Position numbers and translations under genes: made by a program
NCBI RefSeq assembly: GCF_947090775.1
Contig: NZ_OX352321.1
Location: forward strand, 3,906,001 to 3,970,000
Direction of reading: 5' to 3'
Length of the DNA stretch: 64,000 nt
Origin: Pseudarthrobacter sp. MM222
GTDB taxonomy: Bacteria > Actinomycetota > Actinomycetes > Actinomycetales > Micrococcaceae
Notes under the pieces: generated by a model
What the model was told of the DNA's origin: nothing
Databases searched by the model: none
Seen by the model: the letters and a program-made list of their open reading frames with translations, nothing else
Part shown: positions 46,810 to 55,536 of the stretch, one piece after another
Layout: each line of letters starts with the position of its first letter
Numbering within the stretch: position 1 is the stretch's first letter

Positions 46810-47630
46810 GCGCCGGGGGTGCCGAAACCGGCGTCGCCGAGGACTTTCCGGCCCTCGGGACCGGTGACCTCCGCGATGAACGCCGCCGCCAGGTTCATGT
46901 TCTTGCTGGTACGGACCGCGGCGATGGGATAGGTGTTCACGGCCTTGGCCGACTCGGCGAAGGGAACTTCCTTCACCTTGTCCCCGGCCGTCTTGACGTC
47001 CGTGACGTAAACCAGCCCGCCATCGGCCTCACCGGATGTGACCTTGCCCAGGACGTCGGTCACGGACGATTCCTCGCTCACCGGCGTCAGGGTGATGCCG
47101 GTTTCCTTCTCGACCGTCTTCGTGGCCGCGCCGCACGGAACCTGGCTCGCGCAGATGACAACCTTGACGCCCGGCTTGGCGAGATCCGCAAAGGAGCCAA
47201 TAGACGCCGGGTTGGCCGGAGGGACGGCAATCGTGAGCACGTTGGTGGCGAAGTCCGTGGGCGCGCTTTCCAGCAGCGAAGCGTCGGAGACCTTGGCCAT
47301 GTTCTTCGTGTCGGCCGAGGCAAACACGTCTGCCGGTGCGCCCTGGCTGATCTGGGTCGCGAGGTCTGAGGACCCGGCGAAGCTGAACATGATCTTGGTT
47401 CCCGGATTCCTGGCCTCGAAATCCCCGGCCAGCCTGGTGAAGGTGGACTTGAGGGAGGCCGCGGCGAAGACCGTGATGGTTCCCGAGAGCTTGGCACTCT
47501 CCGACGCGCCGGCAGCGGCGGAAGTTGAGCTGCCCGTCGAAGCGGGGGTACCGGTTGCGCACCCGGCGAGGCCTGCGCCCAGGACGCCCAGGAGTAGGAA
47601 TGCCGGAATGCTTTTGCAGGGAATTCTCAT
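46806..47630 (-). CDS. modA: Molybdate-binding lipoprotein
   Basis: From ATG 47630 the product has 274 residues. It begins with a lipoprotein signal sequence ([14 protein letters not shown], Cys at residue 25) so it is membrane-tethered. [20 protein letters not shown] and [20 protein letters not shown] are the ModA signatures with the oxyanion-binding Ser residues; [11 protein letters not shown] follows. The ATG overlaps the preceding regulator's stop by four bases. An upstream in-frame start at 47768 would lack a signal peptide and lies in the previous gene, so I rejected it. Confidence 0.93.
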   Translation of the reverse strand: MRIPCKSIPAFLLLGVLGAGLAGCATGTPASTGSSTSAAAGASESAKLSGTITVFAAASLKSTFTRLAGDFEARNPGTKIMFSFAGSSDLATQISQGAPADVFASADTKNMAKVSDASLLESAPTDFATNVLTIAVPPANPASIGSFADLAKPGVKVVICASQVPCGAATKTVEKETGITLTPVSEESSVTDVLGKVTSGEADGGLVYVTDVKTAGDKVKEVPFAESAKAVNTYPIAAVRTSKNMNLAAAFIAEVTGPEGRKVLGDAGFGTPGA

Positions 47631-48037
47631 GCGACGCCCTTGCCCTTCGGTGTTTCGATGATCACTGTGGTGGCCTTGACGACGGCGGTCGCCACCGAGC
47701 CCAGCTCCAGGCCCAGGTCCCGCACGGCCTCGCTGCTCATCAGCGACACCACCCGGAAGGGACCGCACTGGAGCTCCACCTGCGCCATCACCTTGTCCGC
47801 TGTGATGGCGGTGACGAGCCCGACGAAGCGGTTCCGGGCGGAGCTGCCCACGCGGGCTGGATCATCCGGCAGCTGCGCCTGCTCCCGGGCAAGTTGTGCG
47901 AGCTCCAGGCCGTCCACGGCGAGCCGTCCGGCGTCGTCCCTGACAGGCGTCAGGCTTCCGTTCTCGGTCCAGCGCCGGACAGTGTCATCGCTGACGCCCA
48001 GGAAGCGGGCCGCTTCGGAAACGCGGATATTAGCCAT
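47627..48037 (-). CDS. HTH-TOBE regulator of the molybdate operon
   Basis: A 136-residue protein with an excisionase/MerR-type helix-turn-helix (MANIRVSEAARFLGVSDDTV, then RRWTENGSLTPVRD) followed by a TOBE/MOP molybdate-binding domain (ARNRFVGLVTAITADKVMAQVE to [12 protein letters not shown]). This is a simpler alternative to ModE: it senses molybdate through TOBE and binds DNA through the HTH. First gene of the mod operon and probably self-regulated (see the operator at 48052). Confidence 0.85.
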   Translation of the reverse strand: MANIRVSEAARFLGVSDDTVRRWTENGSLTPVRDDAGRLAVDGLELAQLAREQAQLPDDPARVGSSARNRFVGLVTAITADKVMAQVELQCGPFRVVSLMSSEAVRDLGLELGSVATAVVKATTVIIETPKGKGVA

Positions 48038-48043
48038 GGCCTA

Positions 48044-48063
48044 AGAATAGACCGCATTTGCGG
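48044..48063 (-). promoter_or_regulatory. Promoter and inverted repeat of the mod operon
   Basis: On the minus strand TATTCT (48049-48044) is a good -10, about six bases before the ATG at 48037, so the transcript would be leaderless or nearly so. Directly upstream, CCGCA-TT-TGCGG (48052-48063) is a perfect inverted repeat lying in the -10/-35 spacer, where a MerR-like regulator would bind. The sites are seen; the binding is inferred. Confidence 0.45.
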
Positions 48064-48195
48064 GTCGCTGCACCCACTTACCCGGCATATCCGGCTTTCG
48101 GCGCATCGTCCCGTTGGCGTGCACCATAGCCCTCACGCCGCTTCAGCCGTACCATTTTTGGGAGGGGTGGAGCCTCGGTCGCCTAGGAGCGGGCC

Positions 48196-49527
48196 ATGAA
48201 GTGGATCAAACCTGACAGCCCGGACTATGACGAGTCCCGGACCCTGTTCAACGCCATGATCGACCGCCGCCCGGCGGTCATCGCCCAGTGCAGCAGCCCG
48301 GCCGAGGTGGCCGAGGCGCTGAAATATGCCCGTGCCAACAGCCTGGAAGTAGCCGTCCGGGCCGGCGGTCATTCCGTGGCCGGCATGTCGCTGAACGACG
48401 GCGGCCTGGTGGTGGATGTGCGGCCGATGAAGTCCGTCAGGGTGGATCCGGAGGCGCGCACCGCCACGGTGGGAACCGGCCTCACGTGCGGGGAGTTTGA
48501 CCGCGCCACGCAGGAGCACGGCCTGGCCCTCACCGGCGGCCGGGTTTCGACCACAGGCCTCGCCGGTTTCACCCTCGGCGGCGGGTCCGGTTGGCTGGAG
48601 CGCGCCTTTGGTTTCGCCTGCGACGATCTGGTCTCCGTGGACCTGGTCACGGCTGCCGGGGAAGTGGTCACGGCCAGCGCCCGGGAGAACCCCGAGCTGT
48701 TCTGGGCCCTGCACGGGGGTGGCGGGAACTTCGGCGTCGCCACATCGTTCACCTTCGGTCTGCACCGGCTCGGACCGATGGTTCACGCGGGACTGCTCAT
48801 GTGGCCCGGCGACGCGGCCACCGAAGTCAGCCGCGCCTACCGGGAACTTGCCCTCGCTGCTCCCAACGAGGAATCCGCCACCCTGATCTACGGGATCGCC
48901 CCCGCGGAATCCTTTGTGCCCCCGAACCTGGCGGGCAAGATGGCGGTGTTCCTGGTCTACGTGTACGCCGGAGACGCCGCGGAGGGTGCGGAACACGCTA
49001 AGGCCTACCGGGCGCTGGGCCCCGCCGTGGACCTGGTCGAGGACACGGCCTACGCAGACTTCCAGTGCTCCCTTGATGACCCGCCCGGAAAATACAACTA
49101 CTGGAGCGCCGACTATCACGACGAACTGTCCGACGCCGCCCTGGACATCATCATCGACTCAGCCCGGAACCTGCCCGGGCCGAGTTCCCAGCAGCTCGTA
49201 GCCCATTGGGGCGGGGCGGTCGGAGGCCCGGCCGCGGCGGCTACGCCCTTGCTGAACCGTAGTGCCAGTTGGGTGAGCCACCCGTTCGGCTTGGGCGACA
49301 CCCCGGAGGGCGGGCAGCAGGCGAAAGCCTGGGTCAAACGGTTCCGCGAGGATATTGCCCCCTATGCAACCGGCGGGGTCTGGCTGAACTTCATCGGCGA
49401 CGAGGGGCAAGGCCGGATCCGCGCGGCCTACGGCGACGAAAACTACGAGCGGCTGGCGCGGGTGAAACGGGAATTCGATCCGGACAACACCTTCCGCGGC
49501 AACCAGAACATCCTGCCCGCCACCTGA
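48196..49527 (+). CDS. FAD-linked oxidase (berberine-bridge-enzyme-like)
   Basis: A 443-residue PCMH-type flavoprotein. AVRAGGHSVAGMSLNDGGLV carries the His that binds FAD covalently, and STTGLAGFTLGGGSGWLERA follows; the Cys of doubly linked flavins is replaced by Thr/Leu here, so a single covalent bond is likely. A C-terminal BBE segment (YGDENYERLARVKREFDPDN) ends in NTFRGNQNI. The ATG at 48196 follows CTAGGAGCGGGCC. Substrate is unknown; sugar or alcohol oxidation is typical. Confidence 0.88.
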   Translation: MKWIKPDSPDYDESRTLFNAMIDRRPAVIAQCSSPAEVAEALKYARANSLEVAVRAGGHSVAGMSLNDGGLVVDVRPMKSVRVDPEARTATVGTGLTCGEFDRATQEHGLALTGGRVSTTGLAGFTLGGGSGWLERAFGFACDDLVSVDLVTAAGEVVTASARENPELFWALHGGGGNFGVATSFTFGLHRLGPMVHAGLLMWPGDAATEVSRAYRELALAAPNEESATLIYGIAPAESFVPPNLAGKMAVFLVYVYAGDAAEGAEHAKAYRALGPAVDLVEDTAYADFQCSLDDPPGKYNYWSADYHDELSDAALDIIIDSARNLPGPSSQQLVAHWGGAVGGPAAAATPLLNRSASWVSHPFGLGDTPEGGQQAKAWVKRFREDIAPYATGGVWLNFIGDEGQGRIRAAYGDENYERLARVKREFDPDNTFRGNQNILPAT

Positions 49528-49628
49528 CGGATCCCCGCCTTGCCCGGGGAGGCAGTGCGGCGCTTGCCCGCGCCTGTGAGACGGTTGGTTGGTAAGCACA
49601 GACCACCAGCACGGGGAGACGCAACAAC

Positions 49629-50834
49629 ATGGGCAGTCCGGAAAAGACAACCCCTTGGACTGACGGCCTCGGCCGGGCCAGCACCAGGACCGCCCAGGTC
49701 CTCCTGCTTGTGGTGCTGGCGGTCGTAGTGGTTTACGCCCTGATCCAGGTGCGGCTGGTCGTAATTCCGGCCCTGCTGGCCCTGATCCTGGCCGCCGCAA
49801 TCGCGCCGTTCGTGCACTGGCTTCGCCGCAAGGGATGGCCCAGCTCGATCGCGACGACCGCCTCCTTCCTCCTGCTCCTGCTGGCTTTCGGCGGCCTCAT
49901 CACCGGCATCGTCTTCGCCGTCATGGGCCAGGCCGGCGAGCTGGCCAGCCGGGCCAGCGAGGGCTTCGACCGAGTCTACGGTTTTGTCCGGAACGGTCCC
50001 TTCCCGATCGATGACCAGCAGATCCAGCAGGCGCGCGACGCCGTCGTGGACTTCGCGACGAGCAGCACCGTGGGTGCGGGGGCGATTTCCGGCCTCAGTG
50101 CGGCGGGCAACTTCATCACCGGCGCCCTGCTCATGGCGGTGATCCTGTTCTTCTTCCTGAAGGACGGCGAGCGCATCTGGGCCTTCGTGTTGCGGGCGTT
50201 CAAGGGCCCGAACCTGGTCAAAGCGCGCCGCGTCGGCGAGCGAAGCCTCAACGTGCTCGGCGGCTACGTGCGGGGTACGGCGATCGTGGCGCTGGTGGAC
50301 TCGTTCTTCATCGGCCTGGCACTCGTTCTGATGGGCGTCCCCCTTGCCCTGCCGCTGGCGGCAATCGTCTTCATCGGCGCATTCATTCCGCTGATCGGCG
50401 CCACCCTGGCGGGTGTCCTCGCCGCGCTCGTAGCCCTCGTGGCCAGCGGTCCGGCCAGCGCGCTGATCGTCATCATCGTGGTGATCGTCGTCAACCAGCT
50501 GGAGGGGAACTTCCTGCAGCCGGTGGTCATGGGCCAGGCGCTCAATGTGCACGCCCTGGTCATCCTGCTGGCTCTCACCGCCGGCACCATCCTGGCCGGC
50601 ATCATCGGGGCGATCCTCTCCGTGCCCCTGGTGGCAGTCGCCTGGGCCGCGATCAAGGCCTGGAATTCCGATGACCCCATCACCCCCGCGTCAATTGCCG
50701 AGGCCGAGCACGAGACGCGCTTGAACGAAAAAGGCGGCGGCGTTCGCTCCAAGCCGCGGGCCGCGCGGACTTCCGAGGAGCAACTGGAGCAGGAGCACGC
50801 CGAGTCGACGGCCGGCGACGCCCGGCACGGCTGA
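49629..50834 (+). CDS. AI-2E/PerM family transporter-like membrane protein
   Basis: A 401-residue protein with seven or eight hydrophobic helices. The family core is FIPLIGATLAGVLAALVALV, then the long loop with NQLEGNFLQPVVMGQALNVH and the last helix pair ending in VPLVAVAWAAIKAW. Family members export signal molecules or small ions; no specific substrate is set. A 60-residue charged tail follows. The ATG at 49629 is preceded by GGGGAGACGCAACAAC. Confidence 0.9.
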   Translation: MGSPEKTTPWTDGLGRASTRTAQVLLLVVLAVVVVYALIQVRLVVIPALLALILAAAIAPFVHWLRRKGWPSSIATTASFLLLLLAFGGLITGIVFAVMGQAGELASRASEGFDRVYGFVRNGPFPIDDQQIQQARDAVVDFATSSTVGAGAISGLSAAGNFITGALLMAVILFFFLKDGERIWAFVLRAFKGPNLVKARRVGERSLNVLGGYVRGTAIVALVDSFFIGLALVLMGVPLALPLAAIVFIGAFIPLIGATLAGVLAALVALVASGPASALIVIIVVIVVNQLEGNFLQPVVMGQALNVHALVILLALTAGTILAGIIGAILSVPLVAVAWAAIKAWNSDDPITPASIAEAEHETRLNEKGGGVRSKPRAARTSEEQLEQEHAESTAGDARHG

Positions 50835-50859
50835 ACCGGCCGCGGATTAGACTTCAACC

Positions 50860-51786
50860 ATGGCCGTCTACCTTGACCCGCCGCTCTGGCCTGCCCACGG
50901 CACCCATTTCTCGCACCTGATTTCGGACACCTCGCTCGAGGAACTGCACGCCTTCGCGGCGGCGGCGGGCATTCCGGAACGGGCGTTCGACGGCGACCAC
51001 TACGACGTCGCCGAGGCCCGGTACGACGCCCTCGTGAGGGCCGGCGCGGTCCCGGTGGAGGCGCGGGTCCTGGTGCGCAAACTGATCGCCAGCGGGCTGC
51101 GGATTCCCGCCCGGCAGCGCAGCGGTTCACTGAAGCTCCCGCTGCTGACCCGCTGGAACGAGGTGCTCCCGGGCCACGACGCGCTCTTCCTGGACCTTCT
51201 GGACCGCTGGGGTGAGGAGCACCGACGCTATCACGGCCGCACGCACCTCCTCGCCGTCCTTGAAGCGCTTGACCTGCTGGCGGAGCCGGCCCGGCCGCCC
51301 CGCGCCGTCGTCCTGTCCGCCTGGTTCCACGACGCCATTTACCGCGGCATCGCCGGCCAGGATGAAGAGGAGTCAGCTCGCCTGGCGGAGGACCGGCTCC
51401 GCCACGCGGGGCTGTCCGCCGTCGAGGTGGACGAGGTTGCAAGGCTGGTGCGGCTGACGGCAGACCACCGCCCGGAGCCCGGCGACGACGCCGGAGCCCT
51501 GCTCAGCGACGCGGACCTGTCCGTGCTCGGCGGGGAACCGGCCGCCTACGCCCGTTACCTGGCGGCCGTCCGGCAGGATTTTGCCCACATCGGTGACGAG
51601 GACTTCGCGGCGGGTCGCGCCGCCGTCGTCCGCGGGCTGCTGCAGCTCGACCCGCTCTTCTCCACGAGCCGGGCCAGGGAGCTCTGGCTGGAGGCGGCCC
51701 ACCGGAACTTGCGCGGCGAGCTCGCCCGAGCGGCAGGCCGCCCGTCACACCCTCGGGCGGAGGTGCTCGGCCAGGCGGTCGAATGA
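50860..51786 (+). CDS. Fusion of DUF4031 and an HD phosphohydrolase domain
   Basis: The product has 308 residues. Residues 1-90 (MAVYLDPPLWPAHGTHFSHL..., VLVRKLIASGLRIPARQR) form a DUF4031 domain. The C-terminal 200 residues are an HD-type domain: RRYHGRTHLLAVLEALD, then VVLSAWFHDAIYRGIAG (the His-Asp pair) and a later D (LLSDADLSVLGG). Metal-dependent phosphohydrolase activity is expected. In many genomes DUF4031 stands alone, so the fusion suggests they act together. The gene starts about 25 bases after the transporter stop. Confidence 0.8.
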   Translation: MAVYLDPPLWPAHGTHFSHLISDTSLEELHAFAAAAGIPERAFDGDHYDVAEARYDALVRAGAVPVEARVLVRKLIASGLRIPARQRSGSLKLPLLTRWNEVLPGHDALFLDLLDRWGEEHRRYHGRTHLLAVLEALDLLAEPARPPRAVVLSAWFHDAIYRGIAGQDEEESARLAEDRLRHAGLSAVEVDEVARLVRLTADHRPEPGDDAGALLSDADLSVLGGEPAAYARYLAAVRQDFAHIGDEDFAAGRAAVVRGLLQLDPLFSTSRARELWLEAAHRNLRGELARAAGRPSHPRAEVLGQAVE

Positions 51787-52263
51787 TTCCCGCCAGCCGA
51801 CGCCGTTGCCGTCCCGGTTGTCCAGGGTGTCGAACGGGCCCTGCGTGAACGTCATCCGGGTGCCGCCGTCGATCTCTTCCAGCTGGAAGGTGACCTCGGT
51901 TTCGAAGCCGCGGGTACCGTCCGGTTTGTCCCAGGCGTGGGTGAACATCAACAGGTTCGGCGGCTCGATGTCCGTGTGGACGCCGCTCCACCAGTGCTCC
52001 TGTCCAGTGTTGCTCTGGATCATGCAGGCGCGGTAGAAGCCGCCGATCTCCAGATCAGTGTCAATGCTCTCTCGCGGGGTGTGGAAGCCGCGCGGCCCCC
52101 ACCAGGCCGGAGCCTGGTCCGGATCCGTCAAGGCCGACCACACTTTGTCGATCGGAACCTGGAATTCGCGGCTGATGACGAGCATGAGGTCATCCGTCAT
52201 CACCCCCGGACGCTGTTCCTGGTGCGCAGGGCTGGCGGCATCAGAGCTGGCCTGTTCAGACAT
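51745..52263 (-). CDS. SRPBCC/AHSA1 family protein
   Basis: A 172-residue START-like protein. VISREFQVPIDKVWSALTD, APAWWGPRGFHTP and EVTFQLEEIDGGTRMTFTQ are the AHSA1/SRPBCC hallmarks. The first 28 residues are a polar tail. It is convergent with the HD gene and overlaps its 3' end by 42 bases on the opposite strand. Likely a ligand-binding or stress-related protein; substrate unknown. Confidence 0.88.
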   Translation of the reverse strand: MSEQASSDAASPAHQEQRPGVMTDDLMLVISREFQVPIDKVWSALTDPDQAPAWWGPRGFHTPRESIDTDLEIGGFYRACMIQSNTGQEHWWSGVHTDIEPPNLLMFTHAWDKPDGTRGFETEVTFQLEEIDGGTRMTFTQGPFDTLDNRDGNGVGWRESFDRLAEHLRPRV

Positions 52264-52285
52264 TGCGGTCTTCCTCCTTGTCGGC

Positions 52286-52699
52286 CTAGCGGTAGGCCTT
52301 GCTGTACGCGGTTACGAAGGGCCTGTCGCTCGGGACGATCTGTTTGCCCAGTGGCATCAGCGACACCGGGATGAGCTTGAGGTTGGCGATGGCCAACGGG
52401 ATACCGATGATGGTGATGGCCATGGCGAAGGCCGTCACCACGTGCCCGATGGCGATCCAGATGCCCGCCACGAGGAGCCAGACCACGTTGCCGAGCAGCG
52501 AGAACACGCCCGTTCCGCCGGGCCGGTCCACCACCGTGCGGCCGAACGGCCAGAGCGCATACGAGGCGATCCGAAAGGAGGCAAGCCCCCAGGGAATGGT
52601 GATGATGAGCAGGCAGCAGACGATCCCGGCCACGAAATATCCGATCGCGAGCCAAAGCCCGCCAAAGAGCAGCCAGATGATGTTCAGCAGTGTCTTCAT
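52286..52699 (-). CDS. YccF-domain membrane protein
   Basis: From ATG 52699 the product has 137 residues with two repeats, each of two helices and a loop of type IPWGLASFRIASYALWPFGR and IPLAIANLKLIPVSLMPLGK. This is the YccF signature, a family of inner-membrane proteins of unknown function. The upstream open frame to 53179 on this strand is not coding. It lies just upstream of the SRPBCC gene (22 bases). Confidence 0.88.
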   Translation of the reverse strand: MKTLLNIIWLLFGGLWLAIGYFVAGIVCCLLIITIPWGLASFRIASYALWPFGRTVVDRPGGTGVFSLLGNVVWLLVAGIWIAIGHVVTAFAMAITIIGIPLAIANLKLIPVSLMPLGKQIVPSDRPFVTAYSKAYR

Positions 52700-52831
52700 G
52701 GCTCCATTCTCTCCCGTCCGGAGCCAATCCGGCCTAGGGGTTGGCCCTGAACAATCCCTGAGTTGCTCCCCAAGACGCCGCCTGGGTCCGGCGAGCTTTG
52801 CGAACGCAGGGATCGGCACAATACTGGGATC

Positions 52832-52990
52832 ATGCCTGCACTCCTGAAGCTTGCCCTGATCATCGCCCTCGTCCTGCTGGTGGTGGGATTTGTGGTGGAG
52901 GCAGTGCAGTTCCTGCTCTACATCGGCCTGCTGATCCTGGTAGGCGCCGGCGTCCTGTTCTTCCTGCGCCGTTCGCGCTCGTTGCGCTGA
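52832..52990 (+). CDS. Small membrane protein, 52 aa
   Basis: From ATG 52832 the product is MPALLKLALIIALVLLVVGF, then VVEAVQFLLYIGLLILVGAG and ends with a basic tail (RRSRSLR). Two membrane helices and positive residues inside. No ribosome binding site of note. This kind of tiny protein is often conserved in actinobacteria. The frame upstream from 52763 is not supported. Confidence 0.6.
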   Translation: MPALLKLALIIALVLLVVGFVVEAVQFLLYIGLLILVGAGVLFFLRRSRSLR

Positions 52991-53021
52991 CAGCGCTGCT
53001 GACGAAATTGGGGGCGAACCG

Positions 53022-53414
53022 ATGAACGTGGGGGACATTCTCGGCCCCATCCTCGAGGTCATGACGTGGGTGGGGTTCGTCGTCGGCCTGCCGCTTCTTG
53101 CCTGGGGCTGGATCTCCCTGCGGCGCCGGTGCGAGTGGGCCGAGACCACCGGGAAGGTGATCAGTGCCGGCGGGTTCACCGGTTACCGCTGGACCGACCG
53201 CGACGACGCCGACCACCGGTCCCTGCTTCCCGCGACCGAGGCCCACGGGCTGGTGGTCGGGGCCGACGTCGTCCTCTTCTACGACGTGTGCCATCCGTCC
53301 CGCTGGGCGGTGGCGCCGCCCAAACGGGACCACGCGGCCTGGATCGTGGGCTCCATTTTCACTGCCGTAGGGGTCCTCGCCACGGTCGGTGGAGTGGTCC
53401 TGCTGCTGTTCTGA
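53022..53414 (+). CDS. Membrane protein, DUF3592-like, 130 aa
   Basis: Two membrane helices (about 10-29, GFVVGLPLLAWGWISL, and about 110-129, IFTAVGVLATVGGVVLLLF) flank a soluble loop with GKVISAGGFTGYRWTDRDD and VLFYDVCHPSRWAVAP. The pattern resembles DUF3592 proteins, with a beta-rich domain between helices. The gene starts 31 bases after the previous one and may be cotranscribed. Confidence 0.65.
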   Translation: MNVGDILGPILEVMTWVGFVVGLPLLAWGWISLRRRCEWAETTGKVISAGGFTGYRWTDRDDADHRSLLPATEAHGLVVGADVVLFYDVCHPSRWAVAPPKRDHAAWIVGSIFTAVGVLATVGGVVLLLF

Positions 53415-53433
53415 GCACGTTCCGGGATGCCGG

Positions 53434-53979
53434 TCAGGCCTGCTTCACCATGGCCGCCTCGACGTTGATTTTCACCTTGTCGCTGACCAGCAGGCCACCG
53501 GCCTCGAGCGCGGCATTCCAGGTCAGCCCGAATTCCTTGCGGCTGATCTCCGCCTCTGCACTGAAGCCCGCGCGGGTGGCGCCGAAAGGATCCACGGCAA
53601 CGCCGGTGAATTCCACCTCGAGGTCTACGGGTTTGGTGATGCCGCGGATGGTCAGGTCGCCGGTCAGGACGTAGTCCTCGCCGTCGCCCCGGATGGACTT
53701 GGCCCGGAATTTCATCTCCGGATAGTTCTCGACGTCGAAGAAGTCCGGGCCGCGGACATGGCCGTCCCGGTTGGCGTCGCCGGAGTCAAAGCTTGCGGTC
53801 TTGACACTCGCGTGCAGGCTGGAGTCCGCCAGGGAATCCCCCACGCGGGCCTCGGCGGAGGCCTCGTTGAAGCGGCCACGGACCTTGCTTATGCCTGCAT
53901 GGCGGACGCTGAATCCGATTTCGCTGTGCGAGGTGTCCAGCGTCCAGACGCCGGGGGTCAAACCTTCGGGCAGAGTCAC
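53434..53979 (-). CDS. YceI-family lipid-binding protein
   Basis: From the GTG at 53979 (AAGGAG six bases upstream) the product has 181 residues. GVWTLDTSHSEIGFSVRHAG, VRGRFNEASAEARVG, FFDVENYPEMKFRA and LTIRGITKPVDLEVEF are the YceI signatures, a beta-barrel that holds isoprenoid or lipid chains. There is no signal peptide, so it is cytoplasmic here. The open frame upstream to 54492 is not coding. Convergent with the small membrane gene, 19 bases apart. Confidence 0.9.
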   Translation of the reverse strand: MTLPEGLTPGVWTLDTSHSEIGFSVRHAGISKVRGRFNEASAEARVGDSLADSSLHASVKTASFDSGDANRDGHVRGPDFFDVENYPEMKFRAKSIRGDGEDYVLTGDLTIRGITKPVDLEVEFTGVAVDPFGATRAGFSAEAEISRKEFGLTWNAALEAGGLLVSDKVKINVEAAMVKQA

Positions 53980-54287
53980 AACGGTCTCCTTCGAGAGGGT
54001 GGCGGATGAGACCCGCCGGTCATCGGGGTGCTCCCCTAATGAGCATGCTAACGACGTGGCCGATCCCCGGCTAGCACCTTCCGGAGGAACGCCAGAGGTA
54101 CCTGTCCCGTGCTTCTCGGAACCACGTGACGTGCCATCTGGTTTGGAACCCGGCGCAACGTTAGTCTGGCCTGAAAAATCACCTGGTATTACTAGAAGCC
54201 GATTCATCAAATTCTGCGAGGCATCATGGGCCTCGACGTCGGGCGGGGGGGCGACGGCATGGCTGGTGACGGCTATTCCGGCGACGG
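53980..54287. other. Intergenic stretch between yceI-like and GH16-like genes
   Basis: It holds the promoter of the YceI-like gene. No other gene is visible; plus-strand Gly/Asp-rich stretches near 54230 lack a start site and protein character. Confidence 0.4.
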
Positions 54288-55265
54288 CTACGCGGGCACC
54301 CAGATGCTGATCCAGTCCAGGATGAGGTGGCCCTGCGTTGTGGGGGCCGGACAGTTCGGCAGGCAGGACTCGGTCTGCAGGATCAGGTGCATAGGGTTGG
54401 ACGGCACGCCGGTGGTGCTGACACCAATGGACACGCCGTCGACGAAGAACTCGACCTGGCCGGGACTCCATTCCGTCGTGGCCACGTGCCAATCCTTGGA
54501 GAACTTATCCGTGAAGAATTGTTCAAAACGTTTCGGGTCCAAAGACATGAAATGAGCCGCCGCGGTGAGGGTGGCGCCGAGATCCCCCTCGGGAAAGTCG
54601 ATCTCACCGTCCCGTGGCCAGATGCCGCTGTCCGGCCACAGGAGCCACGCCGTCTTGAATCCCGGCATCGAGTCAGCCCGGTAGCGGACCGAGTATCGCC
54701 CGTAGAGGAGGCTGTTATCACGCGGCGGGTTCTTGGCGGCGTTGGGAATCCTGGGTGCCGGCGCCGCCCCCATGGAGATGCCGTTTTCCGAGTGCAGGAA
54801 CCAGTCCAGCATTCCGTTTTGTACGCTGAGCACTTTGGTCGGATAGTAGCCAGACTTGCCACCGCTAACCTGGCCTGCCGTATCCGGCGTCCCGTCCTTG
54901 TAGCCCGCACTCCACCGCTCCCGGTACAAGGGGCCCGGGAAGGCGCCAAGCGGGACGTCGCCGGCGGTGAAATCCTCCATGAAGACGTGTTTCCACCCGG
55001 GCAGATCACCCACCGGGTTCACATCAGTGGTTCGGGTCGGATTGGGAGACGGAACACGCGACCGGGGGGCCGCCGGGGTCAGGGGCGGGAGGGTGGCCGC
55101 AGTTGTACCGGGAGGTGAGGCGGACGCAACGCCGAACGGCCGCTCCGCCCGGGGAGTCGGATTGGTTCCGCAACCCAGGAGAACCAGGACCACGGCAGGG
55201 ACAAGCATGAACCGTGGGTTATAGAGGCGAGTTCGTTCAGCGCCCCCTTGAGGGGATGTCCGCAT
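54288..55265 (-). CDS. GH16-like secreted lipoprotein
   Basis: From ATG 55265 the product has 325 residues. A lipoprotein signal (MLVPAVVLVLLGCG, Cys near residue 32) is followed by a Pro/Thr-rich linker (residues about 35-90) and a concanavalin-like domain. Within it WPRDGEIDFPEGDLG holds the ExDxxE catalytic motif of GH16 glucanases, so it may cut or remodel the exopolysaccharide made by the neighbouring genes. The ATG at 55367 is possible but would put 34 residues before the signal. The catalytic Glu pair is intact. Confidence 0.8.
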   Translation of the reverse strand: MRTSPQGGAERTRLYNPRFMLVPAVVLVLLGCGTNPTPRAERPFGVASASPPGTTAATLPPLTPAAPRSRVPSPNPTRTTDVNPVGDLPGWKHVFMEDFTAGDVPLGAFPGPLYRERWSAGYKDGTPDTAGQVSGGKSGYYPTKVLSVQNGMLDWFLHSENGISMGAAPAPRIPNAAKNPPRDNSLLYGRYSVRYRADSMPGFKTAWLLWPDSGIWPRDGEIDFPEGDLGATLTAAAHFMSLDPKRFEQFFTDKFSKDWHVATTEWSPGQVEFFVDGVSIGVSTTGVPSNPMHLILQTESCLPNCPAPTTQGHLILDWISIWVPA

Positions 55266-55536
55266 TCGGTCAGTGTCGCACGTACCGAGCCGGGCAATCA
55301 ACAGATTTTGCCGGGCCCCGCTCGCCCCCAGGAGCAGGGCGGAATTCCGCGGATTTCGGAAACTCAAAGCTTCAAGTTAACCCAAGGTTTACGAAAGGTC
55401 CCGGGACCAGTATTTATTAGGGGAAAATATACCTAAATGCCCACAATCAAGCAGCCTAACTGGCTGTGCTTACCGGTTCGCGCTCGGGGCAAGCTGTGGT
55501 TGGGGCAGCAGACTACGTCATTGAGTGGTGAGGCTG
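55266..55536. other. Divergent promoter region of the exopolysaccharide locus
   Basis: AT-rich between 55360 and 55440, in contrast to its surroundings. It carries the promoter described below and a long 5' leader of about 115 bases before the first glycosyltransferase gene. No gene is seen. Confidence 0.6.
55388..55416 (+). promoter_or_regulatory. Promoter with palindrome in the spacer, exopolysaccharide locus
   Basis: TTTACG (55388-55393) and TATTTA (55411-55416) stand 17 bases apart, an excellent -35/-10 pair for this GC-rich genome. The spacer holds the perfect palindrome GGTCCCGGGACC (55397-55408), a likely operator for a repressor or activator. Confidence 0.6.
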
